The notes below the pieces were generated by a model. That model was not told the DNA's origin, searched no databases, and was given only the letters and a program-made list of their open reading frames with translations. From contig JAJPHG010000024.1 in NCBI GenBank assembly GCA_021325375.1, positions 124,001 to 188,000 on the forward strand: a stretch of DNA of 64,000 nucleotides. The letters run 5' to 3'. Of this stretch, positions 40,156 through 47,498 are shown piece after piece. The stretch comes from Alphaproteobacteria bacterium. Lineage in GTDB: Bacteria; Pseudomonadota; Alphaproteobacteria; Micropepsales; Micropepsaceae. The position numbers and the translations under genes were made by a program. How positions within the stretch are numbered: position 1 is the stretch's first letter; every line of letters starts with the position of its first letter.

Positions 40156-40680
40156 CTACGCCTTAGAGCCTATATGAGACAGCCGGAACGCGAAAGCGAG
40201 CTTGCGCCGCCACAAAGGAGAAAGCGCTTCCTCGCTCACGCGCTTGTTCTGTCGCGCATGGATCAGCGTGAGCGCGCCGTTCCTCGCTGCGACGATGCCG
40301 CAATGTTTCGCGGGCCCGTGGCGCGTCATGCGGAAGAGCGCGATGTCGCCTGCGGCGATGCTTGCGGGAGCGATCTCCTTTAGATGGCGCGCGAGGCCGT
40401 CGCGCAATGTCTCCTCGCCCGTCGCCTCCGCCCAATCGGGGGAATAGGGCGCAAGCCGCTCGGGCTCCGCGCCGTGAAGCTCGCGCCACACGCCGCGCAG
40501 CAGCCCCAGGCAGTCGCAACCGGCGCCCTTCACGCTCGCCTGATGCTGGTAAGGCGTGCCGATCCAGGTGCGGGCGACGGCGACGATGTCGCCGGCGAAT
40601 GGCGAATGGCGAGTAGCGAATAGGGATTCATCGCTCCGGGACCATTCGCTATTCGCCATTCGCCATTCGCTAGTTCCCAT
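40156..40680 (-). CDS. GTA gp14-like NlpC/P60 peptidase
   Basis: 174 residues. Catalytic Cys in GAGCDCLGLLRG (Cys57), His in KHCGIVAARNG and a further His in LTLIHARQNKR. In the GTA this tail-tip peptidase cuts peptidoglycan during delivery. The first 29 residues are encoded by the R4a repeat (MGTSEWRMANSEW) and are not part of the fold; translation may begin at Met1 or Met8. Met1 overlaps the gp13 stop by 11 nt. Confidence 0.88.
   Translation of the reverse strand: MGTSEWRMANSEWSRSDESLFATRHSPFAGDIVAVARTWIGTPYQHQASVKGAGCDCLGLLRGVWRELHGAEPERLAPYSPDWAEATGEETLRDGLARHLKEIAPASIAAGDIALFRMTRHGPAKHCGIVAARNGALTLIHARQNKRVSEEALSPLWRRKLAFAFRLSHIGSKA
40594..40672. repeat. R4a: hairpin of degenerate 7-mers at the gp13/gp14 junction
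   Basis: Tandem variants of GCGAATG, GCGAATA and GCGAGTA followed by their inverted series (ATTCGCT, ATTCGCC), giving a long imperfect hairpin. It is translated as the N-terminus of gp14. Confidence 0.9.
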
Positions 40681-41563
40681 ATCGGCTTCCCCCGTCCAAA
40701 GGCTGGCTGCTTGTGGGGTACGAGACGACGGCGTCGTTGCCGGGCATGTAGGGGAAGCCGCGGAAATTGAGCGCGTTGTCGAACTTCGCCTTGCAGGTCG
40801 AGAACTGCTTGTCGCAGCCCGCCGTCACCGCGAGAGCGTCGCCAACCGCGACCGTTTCGCTCATCGCCTGCCACAGCTCGATCGAGACGGACGTCGCCGC
40901 CACACCGTGACGCTTAACCTCCATGCCCCGCGCGGCATTCGCGCCCGTCGAGAAGACGAGCTTGCCGCCGCTGAACCAGCCGTCGGCATAGGCGTCCAGG
41001 CCCGTGACCGAGAAGCGCCGAGCGTCGATGACGCTCGCCACCGTTCCCGTGCCCTTGAAGGTCGGACCCGCGAGCACGACCGTGCAGCGCGCGTCGCCGA
41101 GATCGGCGTCGCAGGAATAGCCGTAGGCGCGGCCGACGCTCTGGTTCAGCTTGTGCGCCAGGCCGCGCACCTCGGCCTGGAACGCGGTCTTGCCGCGGCT
41201 CACCTGGCCGAGATTGCCCTTGCGCATCAGCACGCGCTGATCGGGCGTCCCCCAGTTGACGCGCCAGATCTCGATATCGGCGTCGTCATAGAGTCCCGCC
41301 GCGAGATCGTGCTCGTTCAGCGAAGCCGACGACAAGGCGCCCGCGACGGTGAGGTTGTCGACCGCGAGCCCCAATGTCGACTGCACCTCGCTCGCCGTGA
41401 ATCCGCTCGCCGCTTCGTAGGTCACGCCGTCGAAGACGACCGGCGCGTCGTGATCGGTGAAACCCTGCACGAGCCCGTCGCCGCGCGCGACCTTCCAGCA
41501 CCAGCACAAGGTCGTGGTTCCGGAGGAGAGATGGTCCTGCAGGCCGGGGGGAAGGGTTTTCAT
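40670..41563 (-). CDS. GTA gp13-like tail hub protein (DUF2163)
   Basis: 297 residues from the ATG at 41563 (MKTLPPGLQDHLSSGTTTLC). DUF2163 landmarks are LCWCWKVARGDG, FTDHDAPVVFDG, SCDADLGDARC and the C-terminal CDKQFSTCKAKFDNALNFRG. The Cys-rich C-terminus binds an iron-sulfur cluster in studied GTA hubs. The reading frame stays open upstream into gp12 sequence, which is not used. R1d lies just upstream. Confidence 0.9.
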   Translation of the reverse strand: MKTLPPGLQDHLSSGTTTLCWCWKVARGDGLVQGFTDHDAPVVFDGVTYEAASGFTASEVQSTLGLAVDNLTVAGALSSASLNEHDLAAGLYDDADIEIWRVNWGTPDQRVLMRKGNLGQVSRGKTAFQAEVRGLAHKLNQSVGRAYGYSCDADLGDARCTVVLAGPTFKGTGTVASVIDARRFSVTGLDAYADGWFSGGKLVFSTGANAARGMEVKRHGVAATSVSIELWQAMSETVAVGDALAVTAGCDKQFSTCKAKFDNALNFRGFPYMPGNDAVVSYPTSSQPLDGGSRYGN

Positions 41564-41574
41564 GGTGATGCTCC

Positions 41575-41707
41575 ACCCTCCCCTTGAGGGAGGGTCGATA
41601 ATTTGCTGAGCGCAGCGAGGCAAATTTCGGGGAGCGGTGCTCGTCTTGGCGAAAACCCCTCCCCGAAAAATGCTTCGCATTTTTCGACCCTCCCTCAAGG
41701 GGAGGGT
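41575..41707. repeat. R1d palindromic element between gp12 and gp13
   Basis: Fourth R1 copy, 133 bp, the only one inside the GTA cluster. Arms ACCCTCCCCTTGAGGGAGGG and its complement are intact. It lies 5 bp from the gp12 stop and 11 bp from the gp13 start. Confidence 0.9.
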
Positions 41708-41712
41708 TCTAT

Positions 41713-42339
41713 TCACACCAATATCTCCACGATCGGGATGCTCGGGCACTCGCCCGCCGCGAAGCTCGCCAGGTTGACGACGAGCGCGTCGGTGTCGAAG
41801 CGCACCGCCGTGTCGAAGGCATAGCCGGCGGTGATCGCGGCACCCGATGCGGGCGCCGTCGTGAAGGTGACGATCCCCGTCGTCGCATCGACCGACACCG
41901 GGCCGGAGACCTCGATGCCGCCGACCGCGATGCGCACGCTGCCGTCCACGGGCTTGACGATCCTGCGCACCCAGCTCGACGGCCCGGACGCATAGGTCTT
42001 CACGAGCTGGAACGCGCGCGTCGTCCCGTCGCCGGTCGCGATCGCCTGGTCGGCGGGCGATATCGCGCCGCCCGGCGCGCAGGACTGGAAATCGGTGAAG
42101 TCCTTGAAGCGGAAGCCGACGAGGCGCCCGAGCCGCGCCTCGAAGAACGCGACGACCGCCTGCAGGTCGTCGAGCGTCTTGACGCCCGAGCCGACGTCGT
42201 AGCGCCGCCGCGAGTTCGCCCACACCGCGTTGCGCTCCTCATAGCCCGAGCCGAGCGCGACGATCTCGGTCTTGCGCTCCGGCCCGCCCGTGGAGCCGAA
42301 CGCGATCGCGGTGGGGAAACGGATTTCGTGGAAGGTCAT
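41713..42339 (-). CDS. GTA gp12-like distal tail protein (DUF2460)
   Basis: 208 residues. DUF2460 landmarks: FHEIRFPTAIAFGSTGGPER, ALGSGYEERNAVWANSRRRY and GRLVGFRFKDFTDFQS. The protein forms the distal tail ring that joins the tube to the hub. TGA at 41715-41713. Confidence 0.92.
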   Translation of the reverse strand: MTFHEIRFPTAIAFGSTGGPERKTEIVALGSGYEERNAVWANSRRRYDVGSGVKTLDDLQAVVAFFEARLGRLVGFRFKDFTDFQSCAPGGAISPADQAIATGDGTTRAFQLVKTYASGPSSWVRRIVKPVDGSVRIAVGGIEVSGPVSVDATTGIVTFTTAPASGAAITAGYAFDTAVRFDTDALVVNLASFAAGECPSIPIVEILV

Positions 42340-42347
42340 GGTTGCCT

Positions 42348-42441
42348 GCGAATGGCGAATGGCGAATAGCGAGTAGTGAGTAGTGAGTAGTGAGTAGCTT
42401 GACCGAGTCCTCTATTCGCTACTCGCTATTCGCTATTCGCT
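42348..42441. repeat. R4b: 7-mer hairpin between gp11 and gp12
   Basis: Runs of GCGAATG/GCGAATA, then GAGTAGT repeated four times, then the inverted series CTATTCGCTACTCGC. It fills almost all of the 104-bp gap. Confidence 0.9.
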
Positions 42442-42443
42442 TT

Positions 42444-42974
42444 TCACATGTTTCTCTGCCCCCGCGCCAGCGCGCGCGACATCATCGCGGCGATCTGGCT
42501 GCGGGATTTGAGGAAGCTCGAGGCGTCCTGGGTCTGCACGTTGACGACGATCTGCGGGCCCCGCGCTTTAAGATCGGCGTTCGAGGTGACGGTGCCAGCG
42601 CCCGCGGGCGTGAACAGCTCGGGGCCCTGCTCGCCGACGAGATAGGTCTCGCCCGCGCTCACCGGGCCGCCCGAGGCGAGCGCGCCGCCGATGGGAAGCA
42701 GCGAGCCCGCGATCGAGCTCACCACGCCCTCGATCGGCTTGACGATGAACTGGCTGATCGCGATGCGCTCGAAATCGGCGAGGATCGCGCTCACCAGCTG
42801 GTCCATCGACAGCTTCCCCGAGACGGCCGCGCGCGCGATGGTGTTGGCGACGGCGTCGAAGCTCTTCGTCACCGCGCCCTCGATGGCCGAGGTCGCATCC
42901 ATCACCGGACCGGTCGCGAAGTCGTTGAGCGCCTTCGCCGCGGCGTCCAGCGCCGAGTTCGGATCGTCAGCCAT
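42444..42974 (-). CDS. GTA gp11-like tail tape measure protein (short)
   Basis: 176 residues. The C-terminal part has the tape-measure signature found in lambda-like and GTA tails (SQFIVKPIEGVVSSIAGSLLP, GETYLVGEQGPELFTPAGAG, then QIVVNVQTQD). The N-terminal helices are short, which predicts a short tail. ATG at 42974 overlaps the end of the chaperone frame by 8 nt. Confidence 0.87.
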   Translation of the reverse strand: MADDPNSALDAAAKALNDFATGPVMDATSAIEGAVTKSFDAVANTIARAAVSGKLSMDQLVSAILADFERIAISQFIVKPIEGVVSSIAGSLLPIGGALASGGPVSAGETYLVGEQGPELFTPAGAGTVTSNADLKARGPQIVVNVQTQDASSFLKSRSQIAAMMSRALARGQRNM

Positions 42975-43176
42975 CGGGAAACTCCTTCATCATGCGGTCG
43001 AATTCGCCACGTGCCAGCGGCGATGCGCGCCGCGGGAGCCGCGTGAGCATCGCGCGCCACTCGGGCAACGACAGCGCCCAGAACGTCGTGGGCGAAAGCG
43101 CCAGCGCGCCGAGCCCTAGGGCGAGGACGCCGCTCCAGCGAAAGGGCCGGACGCCTCGCCGCCGCCCTCGCCTTTC
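42967..43176 (-). CDS. Tail assembly chaperone domain (gp10.1-like), read by -1 frameshift from gp10
   Basis: 69 residues with the conserved phage TAC motif (RPFRWSGVLALGLG, LSPTTFWALSLPEWRAM, ending EFDRMMKEFPDG). No ATG, GTG or TTG in this frame would include the conserved start. The -1 slippery heptamer G-GGT-TTG lies at 43182-43176 in the gp10 frame and leads directly into this frame. The predicted fusion is 96 gp10 residues plus 69. I infer programmed frameshifting as in lambda G/GT; a frameshift error in the sequence is the alternative. Confidence 0.7.
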   Translation of the reverse strand, partial: ERRGRRRGVRPFRWSGVLALGLGALALSPTTFWALSLPEWRAMLTRLPRRASPLARGEFDRMMKEFPDG

Positions 43177-43463
43177 AAACCCGCCGCCTCGAACGCATCG
43201 CGCACCGCCGCCACCAGCGCGCCGAGGTCGCAGGCAAGCGCGAGCGCGTCCTGCGCCGTCATCTCGTGCCCTCCGCCGCGCAACAGCGCCGCGGCCACGA
43301 TCGCCAGATCGCTCGCGCGTGCCTGCGCCAGGCGTTTCGATATCTCGCCGAGATTGGCAAGTCCGAGCCCGTCCTCGATCTCGGCCAGCGCGCCGAGCGT
43401 GAGCAGCAGGCAATAGGTCTTCCCGCCGGCGACAAGCTCCGCTTCGCCGCGAATCCTGTTCAT
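43116..43463 (-). CDS. GTA gp10-like tail protein
   Basis: 115 residues of the GTA gp10 family (GGKTYCLLLTLGALAEIEDGL, LRGGGHEMTAQDA). It is the counterpart of lambda gpG in gene order: after the tail tube gene, before the tape measure. The C-terminal 20 residues past the slippery site are Gly/Ala-rich and look unstructured. Its start is divergent from the small plus-strand gene at 43478. Confidence 0.85.
   Translation of the reverse strand: MNRIRGEAELVAGGKTYCLLLTLGALAEIEDGLGLANLGEISKRLAQARASDLAIVAAALLRGGGHEMTAQDALALACDLGALVAAVRDAFEAAGLKGEGGGEASGPFAGAASSP
43176..43182 (-). promoter_or_regulatory. Putative -1 ribosomal frameshift site GGGTTTG
   Basis: In gp10 frame the heptamer reads G GGT TTG, the canonical X-XXY-YYZ form. 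The codon after slippage is GAA, which enters the chaperone frame. GC-rich downstream sequence could supply a stimulatory fold. Confidence 0.6.
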
Positions 43464-43477
43464 GATAGGGTTTCCTT

Positions 43478-43702
43478 ATGGACGATCCGGAACCGGTCTA
43501 TCCGCGGACGCGCCTTTTGATGTTCCGCATCTTCGCGGCGCTGACTGCTTTCGCCGCTGCCGCCGTCGCCGTTGCGGAGCTCACGCTCGGAACCGCGCGC
43601 GGCTGGTCGTGGCTGGATTGGTCGGGATTTGTGCTTATCGCGGCGTTGTGCGCCTATCTGATCGGTCAGATGGCCGCGCATTGGGACAGTCCTACGCCGT
43701 AA
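43478..43702 (+). CDS. Small membrane protein on the opposite strand within the GTA cluster
   Basis: 74 residues, two hydrophobic helices (FRIFAALTAFAAAAVAVAEL and SGFVLIAALCAYLIGQMA). ATG at 43478 with a GATAGGG site upstream. It is read against all GTA genes, divergent from gp10 and overlapping the 3' end of gp9 by 11 nt. Its own promoter must lie in the 14-bp gap or within gp10. No function recognised; possible cargo gene. Confidence 0.6.
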   Translation: MDDPEPVYPRTRLLMFRIFAALTAFAAAAVAVAELTLGTARGWSWLDWSGFVLIAALCAYLIGQMAAHWDSPTP

Positions 43703-44102
43703 AGCTCAGCGCGCCCGCGGACGCCAGCGACATCGAGATCTTCACTTCGCCGTCATACGGCCCCTCATACTGCAGCGACGTGACCTTGAACGGGCCCGAG
43801 ACCGTGCCGAAGCTCGGGATCACGATCTGCCAGTTGGAAAGCGCCTGGTCGAAGAACGCCGCGCGGATCGCCGCGTCGGAGGCCGCGTCCTTGAACACGC
43901 CCGAGCCCGACACGCTCGCGGACTTGACGCCTGAGGCGAGCAGCTCGCGCCACTCATCCGTCGAGTCCGAGTTGGTCACGTCGATCGTCTGCGCGTTGAA
44001 CGCCAGCGTCGTCGCGCGCAGCCCGGCGGCGGTGGTGAACGTCTCCGGCGAGCCGCCGTCGCCGATCTTGATGAGCAAATCCTTGCCGCGTTGTGCGGTC
44101 AT
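43692..44102 (-). CDS. GTA gp9-like tail tube protein
   Basis: 136 residues of the major tail protein family (RGKDLLIKIGDGGSPETFTT, FNAQTIDVTNSDSTDEWREL, ending YDGEVKISMSLASAGALSF). It forms the tail tube. The order gp8-gp9-gp10 is as in R. capsulatus. Confidence 0.92.
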   Translation of the reverse strand: MTAQRGKDLLIKIGDGGSPETFTTAAGLRATTLAFNAQTIDVTNSDSTDEWRELLASGVKSASVSGSGVFKDAASDAAIRAAFFDQALSNWQIVIPSFGTVSGPFKVTSLQYEGPYDGEVKISMSLASAGALSFTA

Positions 44103-44118
44103 GTGGGTCTCCTTTGTG

Positions 44119-44193
44119 GGCGAATGGCGAGTAGCGAATGGCGAATAGGGAATCGCCTTCTTTCCATTCGCTATTCGCCACTCGCTATTCGCT
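44119..44193. repeat. R4c: 7-mer hairpin between gp8 and gp9
   Basis: GCGAATG, GCGAGTA, GCGAATG, GCGAATA followed by the inverted series. The right end reaches into the last codons of gp8 (EESE*). Confidence 0.9.
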
Positions 44194-44595
44194 TTCTTCC
44201 ATCACCGCCCGGAACTTCAGCGTCGCGCGGGTCGTCTCGCCGTCGCTTTCGCGGGTGAAGGTCGTGGCGAGATGGCGGATATCGATCAGCGTCTCGCCGC
44301 TGACCGCGAGCACGGCGCCGTCGAGCGCGTCCCGCACGGCGGCGGCGGCGAGCTTGGCTTCCTTGCGGCCGTCGGCGCGCGACCAGACATGGATCTCGAG
44401 CATGTGCTCGCTGCCCGTCTCGGTCGCGGTGCTCCAATCGCTCATCGTGTCGTCGCCGATGACGCAATAGGGAAACGCCGTGCCGCGCGGCGGGGTATCG
44501 AAGACGCGCGGCGGATCGCCGAACGCGTCCTTGACTTCGTCGTTCGCGCAGAGCTCGGCGAACACGGCCTGCTGCAATGCCCAGCTCGCGCTCAT
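44185..44595 (-). CDS. GTA gp8-like tail terminator (DUF3168)
   Basis: 136 residues from the ATG at 44595 (MSASWALQQAVFAELCAND). DUF3168 landmarks FPYCVIGDDT and HVWSRADGRKEAKLAAAAVRD are present. It caps the tail tube at the head end. The start overlaps the gp7 stop by 4 nt. Upstream open sequence in this frame lies over gp7 and is not used. Confidence 0.9.
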   Translation of the reverse strand: MSASWALQQAVFAELCANDEVKDAFGDPPRVFDTPPRGTAFPYCVIGDDTMSDWSTATETGSEHMLEIHVWSRADGRKEAKLAAAAVRDALDGAVLAVSGETLIDIRHLATTFTRESDGETTRATLKFRAVMEESE

Positions 44596-44906
44596 GGCAG
44601 TTCCTCGCACAGAAGGGTCATCAGCGCGGCGCCCGGGCCTTCGTCGATGACGGTGTGGATGCGGAAGATTCGCGGGCCGACGCCCACGCGCATGCCCGCC
44701 GCGACGTCGGTGCGGCGGCGCAGCACGATCTTGTGGCGCACGCGCGCCTCCAGCCGGTCGGGACCGAACGCGTCGCTGCCGCCCAAGGGCGTGAGCGCGA
44801 TCCACACCGAGGCGAACGCTTCCCAGGCGTCGCCGAACCCGCCGCCGCCGTCGGGCGTCAGCGTGTTCGCGAGCAATTGCGCGCGCTGGTTCAGGGAGCC
44901 GATCAT
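44592..44906 (-). CDS. GTA gp7-like head-tail stopper/adaptor
   Basis: 104 residues (MIGSLNQRAQLLANTLTPDG, FASVWIALTPLGG, VGPRIFRIHTVID), the SPP1 gp16-like head closure family. Coupled to gp8 by a 4-nt overlap. Confidence 0.88.
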   Translation of the reverse strand: MIGSLNQRAQLLANTLTPDGGGGFGDAWEAFASVWIALTPLGGSDAFGPDRLEARVRHKIVLRRRTDVAAGMRVGVGPRIFRIHTVIDEGPGAALMTLLCEELP

Positions 44907-44914
44907 TCAAAAAT

Positions 44915-44980
44915 GCGAATGGCGAATAGCGAATGGCGAATAGAAAATTCCCTATTCGCTATTCGCCACTCGCTATTCGC
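44915..44980. repeat. R4d: 7-mer hairpin between gp6 and gp7
   Basis: GCGAATG GCGAATA GCGAATG GCGAATA then the complement series CTATTCG CTATTCG CCACTCG CTATTCG. It fills the 80-bp gap between gp6 and gp7. Confidence 0.9.
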
Positions 44981-44986
44981 CCCTTT

Positions 44987-45550
44987 CTACAATTTGAAAA
45001 TCCGGTACGGCGCGAGCAGCGCCTGCGCCGGCGGCGCGATCTCTTCCGGGCCGTCGCCGCGGTTGACGTAGAGCTCGGCCAGGATCTCGAGCACGCCCCG
45101 GCGCAGCGGCTCGGGCACGTCGCCCGCCTCGCCGCCATAGCCCGCGCCGAACGCGATCGCGACCGCGTTGCGCCGGCGCAGGTCGAAGCCCGGCGAGGTC
45201 AGGCAGTCGAACACGACGCGGCCCGGCGCCGACACGGTATCGACGAAATAGCGCGCGGGATCGACCGTGTTCGCCGTGTTGTCGCGCGCATAGGCGCTCA
45301 CCGCGCTCACGCTCTGCAGCGGCGGCAGCGGCACCTGCGCGATGCCGTCGCCCGGCCAGCAATCGAGCCACAGCACCCAGCTTTGGGTGACGAAAGCGCG
45401 GCCCGTATGCCATTCCGCGCGCGCCCTGGCCGCGGTGATCAGCGTGGTGATGAGCGCGTCGTCGTCGGCCGTGTCGACCTTGAGCTGCGCCTTCGCCTCG
45501 TCGAGCGTGACCGGCTCGAGAGAGGGCGGGGTGATGAGTTGGAGGGGCAT
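44987..45550 (-). CDS. GTA gp6-like head-tail connector
   Basis: 187 residues from the ATG at 45550 (MPLQLITPPSLEPVTLDEAK). The family is the phage conserved head-tail connector (AQLKVDTADDDALITTLITA, VAIAFGAGYGGEAGDVPEPL). A longer frame from 45616 would add 22 residues encoded by R4e, which I consider non-native. Confidence 0.9.
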   Translation of the reverse strand: MPLQLITPPSLEPVTLDEAKAQLKVDTADDDALITTLITAARARAEWHTGRAFVTQSWVLWLDCWPGDGIAQVPLPPLQSVSAVSAYARDNTANTVDPARYFVDTVSAPGRVVFDCLTSPGFDLRRRNAVAIAFGAGYGGEAGDVPEPLRRGVLEILAELYVNRGDGPEEIAPPAQALLAPYRIFKL

Positions 45551-45568
45551 TTTTGCTCCGCAAAAAAA

Positions 45569-45636
45569 GGCGAATGGCGAGTAGCGAATGGCGAATTGGG
45601 GTTCCCTATTCGCCATTCGCCATTTCGCTATTCGCT
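45569..45636. repeat. R4e: 7-mer hairpin between gp5 and gp6
   Basis: GCGAATG GCGAGTA GCGAATG GCGAATT, a short loop, then the inverted series. It touches the gp5 stop at 45635. Confidence 0.9.
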
Positions 45637-46873
45637 AACTGGCAGCAAACTTCATCAGCTTGATCGCCTCGAAGTTCTGCACGCCGCCGCCGACGCGCTT
45701 GGTCGTGTAGAACAGCACGTAGGGCTTGGCGCTGTAGGGATCGCGCAGCACGCGGATGCCGATGCGGTCGACGACGAGATAGCCGCGGGCGAAATCGCCG
45801 AACGCGATCGAATAGGCGTTCGCGGCGATGTCGGGCATGTCCTCGACTTCCGTCACCGGATAGCCGAACAAGGTGGCCGGCTGGTCGGCGCTCATCGCCG
45901 GCTGCCAGATATAGTTGCCGGTCGAGTCCTTGAACTTGCGCACCGTGCTCTCGGTCTTGCGGTTCATCACCCAGCGGCCGTTGGCGCGGTAGCCCTGTTT
46001 CGGCGCATAGGCGAGATCGAGCAGCGCATCCGACGGATTGGAGGACGCGAACGCGCCCGCCGCCCCGCTGGCGATGTAGCCGAGACTGCCCCACGCCCAC
46101 GATGCATCCGCCACCGTGGTGTAATGCAGGAACCCGGTCGGCTTGTTGGTGCCGTCGCCGTTGACGAACGCCGCGCCCTCCTGCTCGGCGAAGACGATCT
46201 GCACCTCGGACGCCAGCCACTGCTCGATGTCGACCTGGCTGTCGTCGAGAAGCGTCTGCGTCGCGGCCGGCATCGCGTAGAGCTCCATCGCGGGGAAGTC
46301 AATGGCCGCCAGCGTCGGCGTGTTCGTCTGGCTGATCGCGTCGGTCTCGCCCACCCAGCCGGTGGCCGCGCCCGCCGTGGTGATCGGCTTGCGGTAGACG
46401 TTGGCGCCGATCTGCCTGACCGTCGCGATGGCGCGGATCGGCGAGGCTTTCGCGAGCACGCGGTCGATCGTCGTCTCGATCTCCAGCGGCACGGTATAGC
46501 CGCCGTCGGGGTTCGAGCCCGCCGACAACGCCTTGACCTCCAGCGCGTCGAGCCCGCCCGCGTCGCCGCGGCGGACATAGCGGTCGAACGCCTGCTTGCG
46601 CTCGCGCGTCTGCGGCTGGACCGTACGCTCGGTCCCGAGCGCGGGACGCTGGGCGGCGAGCGTCAGTTCGTCGAGCACGCGCTTCTGCTCGTCGAGCGCG
46701 CGGTTGATGCGCTCGACCTTCTCGTCGGCCACGACGTCGGTGGAGCGCTTCTCCAGCGCCGCGAGCCGCTCGTCGTTCGCGTCCTTGAAGCTGTCGAAGG
46801 CGCGCAGGAAATCGTCGAACGCCTCCCTGATCTCGCGGCTCGCGCCTGCGTCGGCTTTTGTTTCCATATCCAT
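45635..46873 (-). CDS. GTA gp5-like major capsid protein (HK97 fold)
   Basis: 412 residues. The N-terminal 100 or so residues are a coiled-coil scaffold region (EIREAFDDFLRAFDSFKDAN, RSTDVVADEKVERIN). The HK97-fold capsid starts near VKALSAGSNPDGGYTVPLEI, where the protease is expected to cut. GFLHYTTVADASWAWG and IGIRVLRDPYSAKPYVLFYT are typical. It is the most abundant GTA protein and is bracketed by R4e and R4f. Confidence 0.94.
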   Translation of the reverse strand: MDMETKADAGASREIREAFDDFLRAFDSFKDANDERLAALEKRSTDVVADEKVERINRALDEQKRVLDELTLAAQRPALGTERTVQPQTRERKQAFDRYVRRGDAGGLDALEVKALSAGSNPDGGYTVPLEIETTIDRVLAKASPIRAIATVRQIGANVYRKPITTAGAATGWVGETDAISQTNTPTLAAIDFPAMELYAMPAATQTLLDDSQVDIEQWLASEVQIVFAEQEGAAFVNGDGTNKPTGFLHYTTVADASWAWGSLGYIASGAAGAFASSNPSDALLDLAYAPKQGYRANGRWVMNRKTESTVRKFKDSTGNYIWQPAMSADQPATLFGYPVTEVEDMPDIAANAYSIAFGDFARGYLVVDRIGIRVLRDPYSAKPYVLFYTTKRVGGGVQNFEAIKLMKFAAS

Positions 46874-46893
46874 TGGTGTTCTCCTTGGGGTTG

Positions 46894-46971
46894 GGCGAAT
46901 AGCGAATAGCGAGTAGCGAGTAGAATTCGCGCCCGCCTTCCCTATTCGCTATTCACTATTCGCTACTCGCT
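46894..46971. repeat. R4f: 7-mer hairpin between gp4 and gp5
   Basis: GCGAATA GCGAATA GCGAGTA GCGAGTA, a 19-base loop, then the inverted series. The right side is translated as the last residues (VANSE) of gp4. Confidence 0.9.
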
Positions 46972-47494
46972 TCGCCGCCCGCGCGATGCTTCCCGCGAGC
47001 GCGTTCTTCTCTCCCAGCGCCGTCACGCCGCTGCCCGCGAGCAGCGGGAAGGTGACGATGGAGATCTCCCACAGCTCGACCTCTTCGAGGCGGCGCAGTC
47101 CGGTCTTCGCGTCGCGCCGCGCGCGCACCGTGCGGAAGCCGATGGAGAGGCCGTCCAGCGCGCCGTCGGCGATCAGCGCGCGCACCTCGCGCGCGCGCAC
47201 GACGTCGAGGCTCAGCCGCCCGCGCACATAGAGGCCCTTGCCGTCCTCGCGGATCGTCTCCCACACGCCGATCGGCTCGTGCGCGAAGTGCTGATAGAGC
47301 ATGCGCACATCGCGCGCCGGCCGCTTGCGCAGCGACGAAGCGAACGCGCCGGGGGCCACGACGTCGCCCGCGCCGTCCGGCACGCCGAACAGCGAGGCAT
47401 GGCCCTCGAACACCTCGCGCCCGAGACCTTCGAGACGCGCAGGCGCGCTCGCGCGCGCGAGCGCGCGCCGCGCGTACTTCACGGTGGGTCGCAT
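46949..47494 (-). CDS. GTA gp4-like prohead protease (HK97 family)
   Basis: 181 residues from the ATG at 47494 (MRPTVKYARRALARASAP). Catalytic His in MLYQHFAHEPIGVW and Ser in GALDGLSIGFRT match the U35/S78 prohead protease family. It removes the gp5 scaffold. The C-terminal residues come from R4f. Confidence 0.9.
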   Translation of the reverse strand: MRPTVKYARRALARASAPARLEGLGREVFEGHASLFGVPDGAGDVVAPGAFASSLRKRPARDVRMLYQHFAHEPIGVWETIREDGKGLYVRGRLSLDVVRAREVRALIADGALDGLSIGFRTVRARRDAKTGLRRLEEVELWEISIVTFPLLAGSGVTALGEKNALAGSIARAAKRVANSE

Positions 47495-47498
47495 TGAT

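Noticed and set aside
35213-40177. A 1654-codon open frame on the plus strand
   Set aside because: It is antisense to gp15, the TPR gene and gp14. Its composition (Arg, His, Ala-rich, no domain) is that of a high-GC shadow frame.
40594-46971. R4 runs as a possible CRISPR array
   Set aside because: Units are 7 bp, degenerate and without spacers, and the second half of each run is the inverse of the first.
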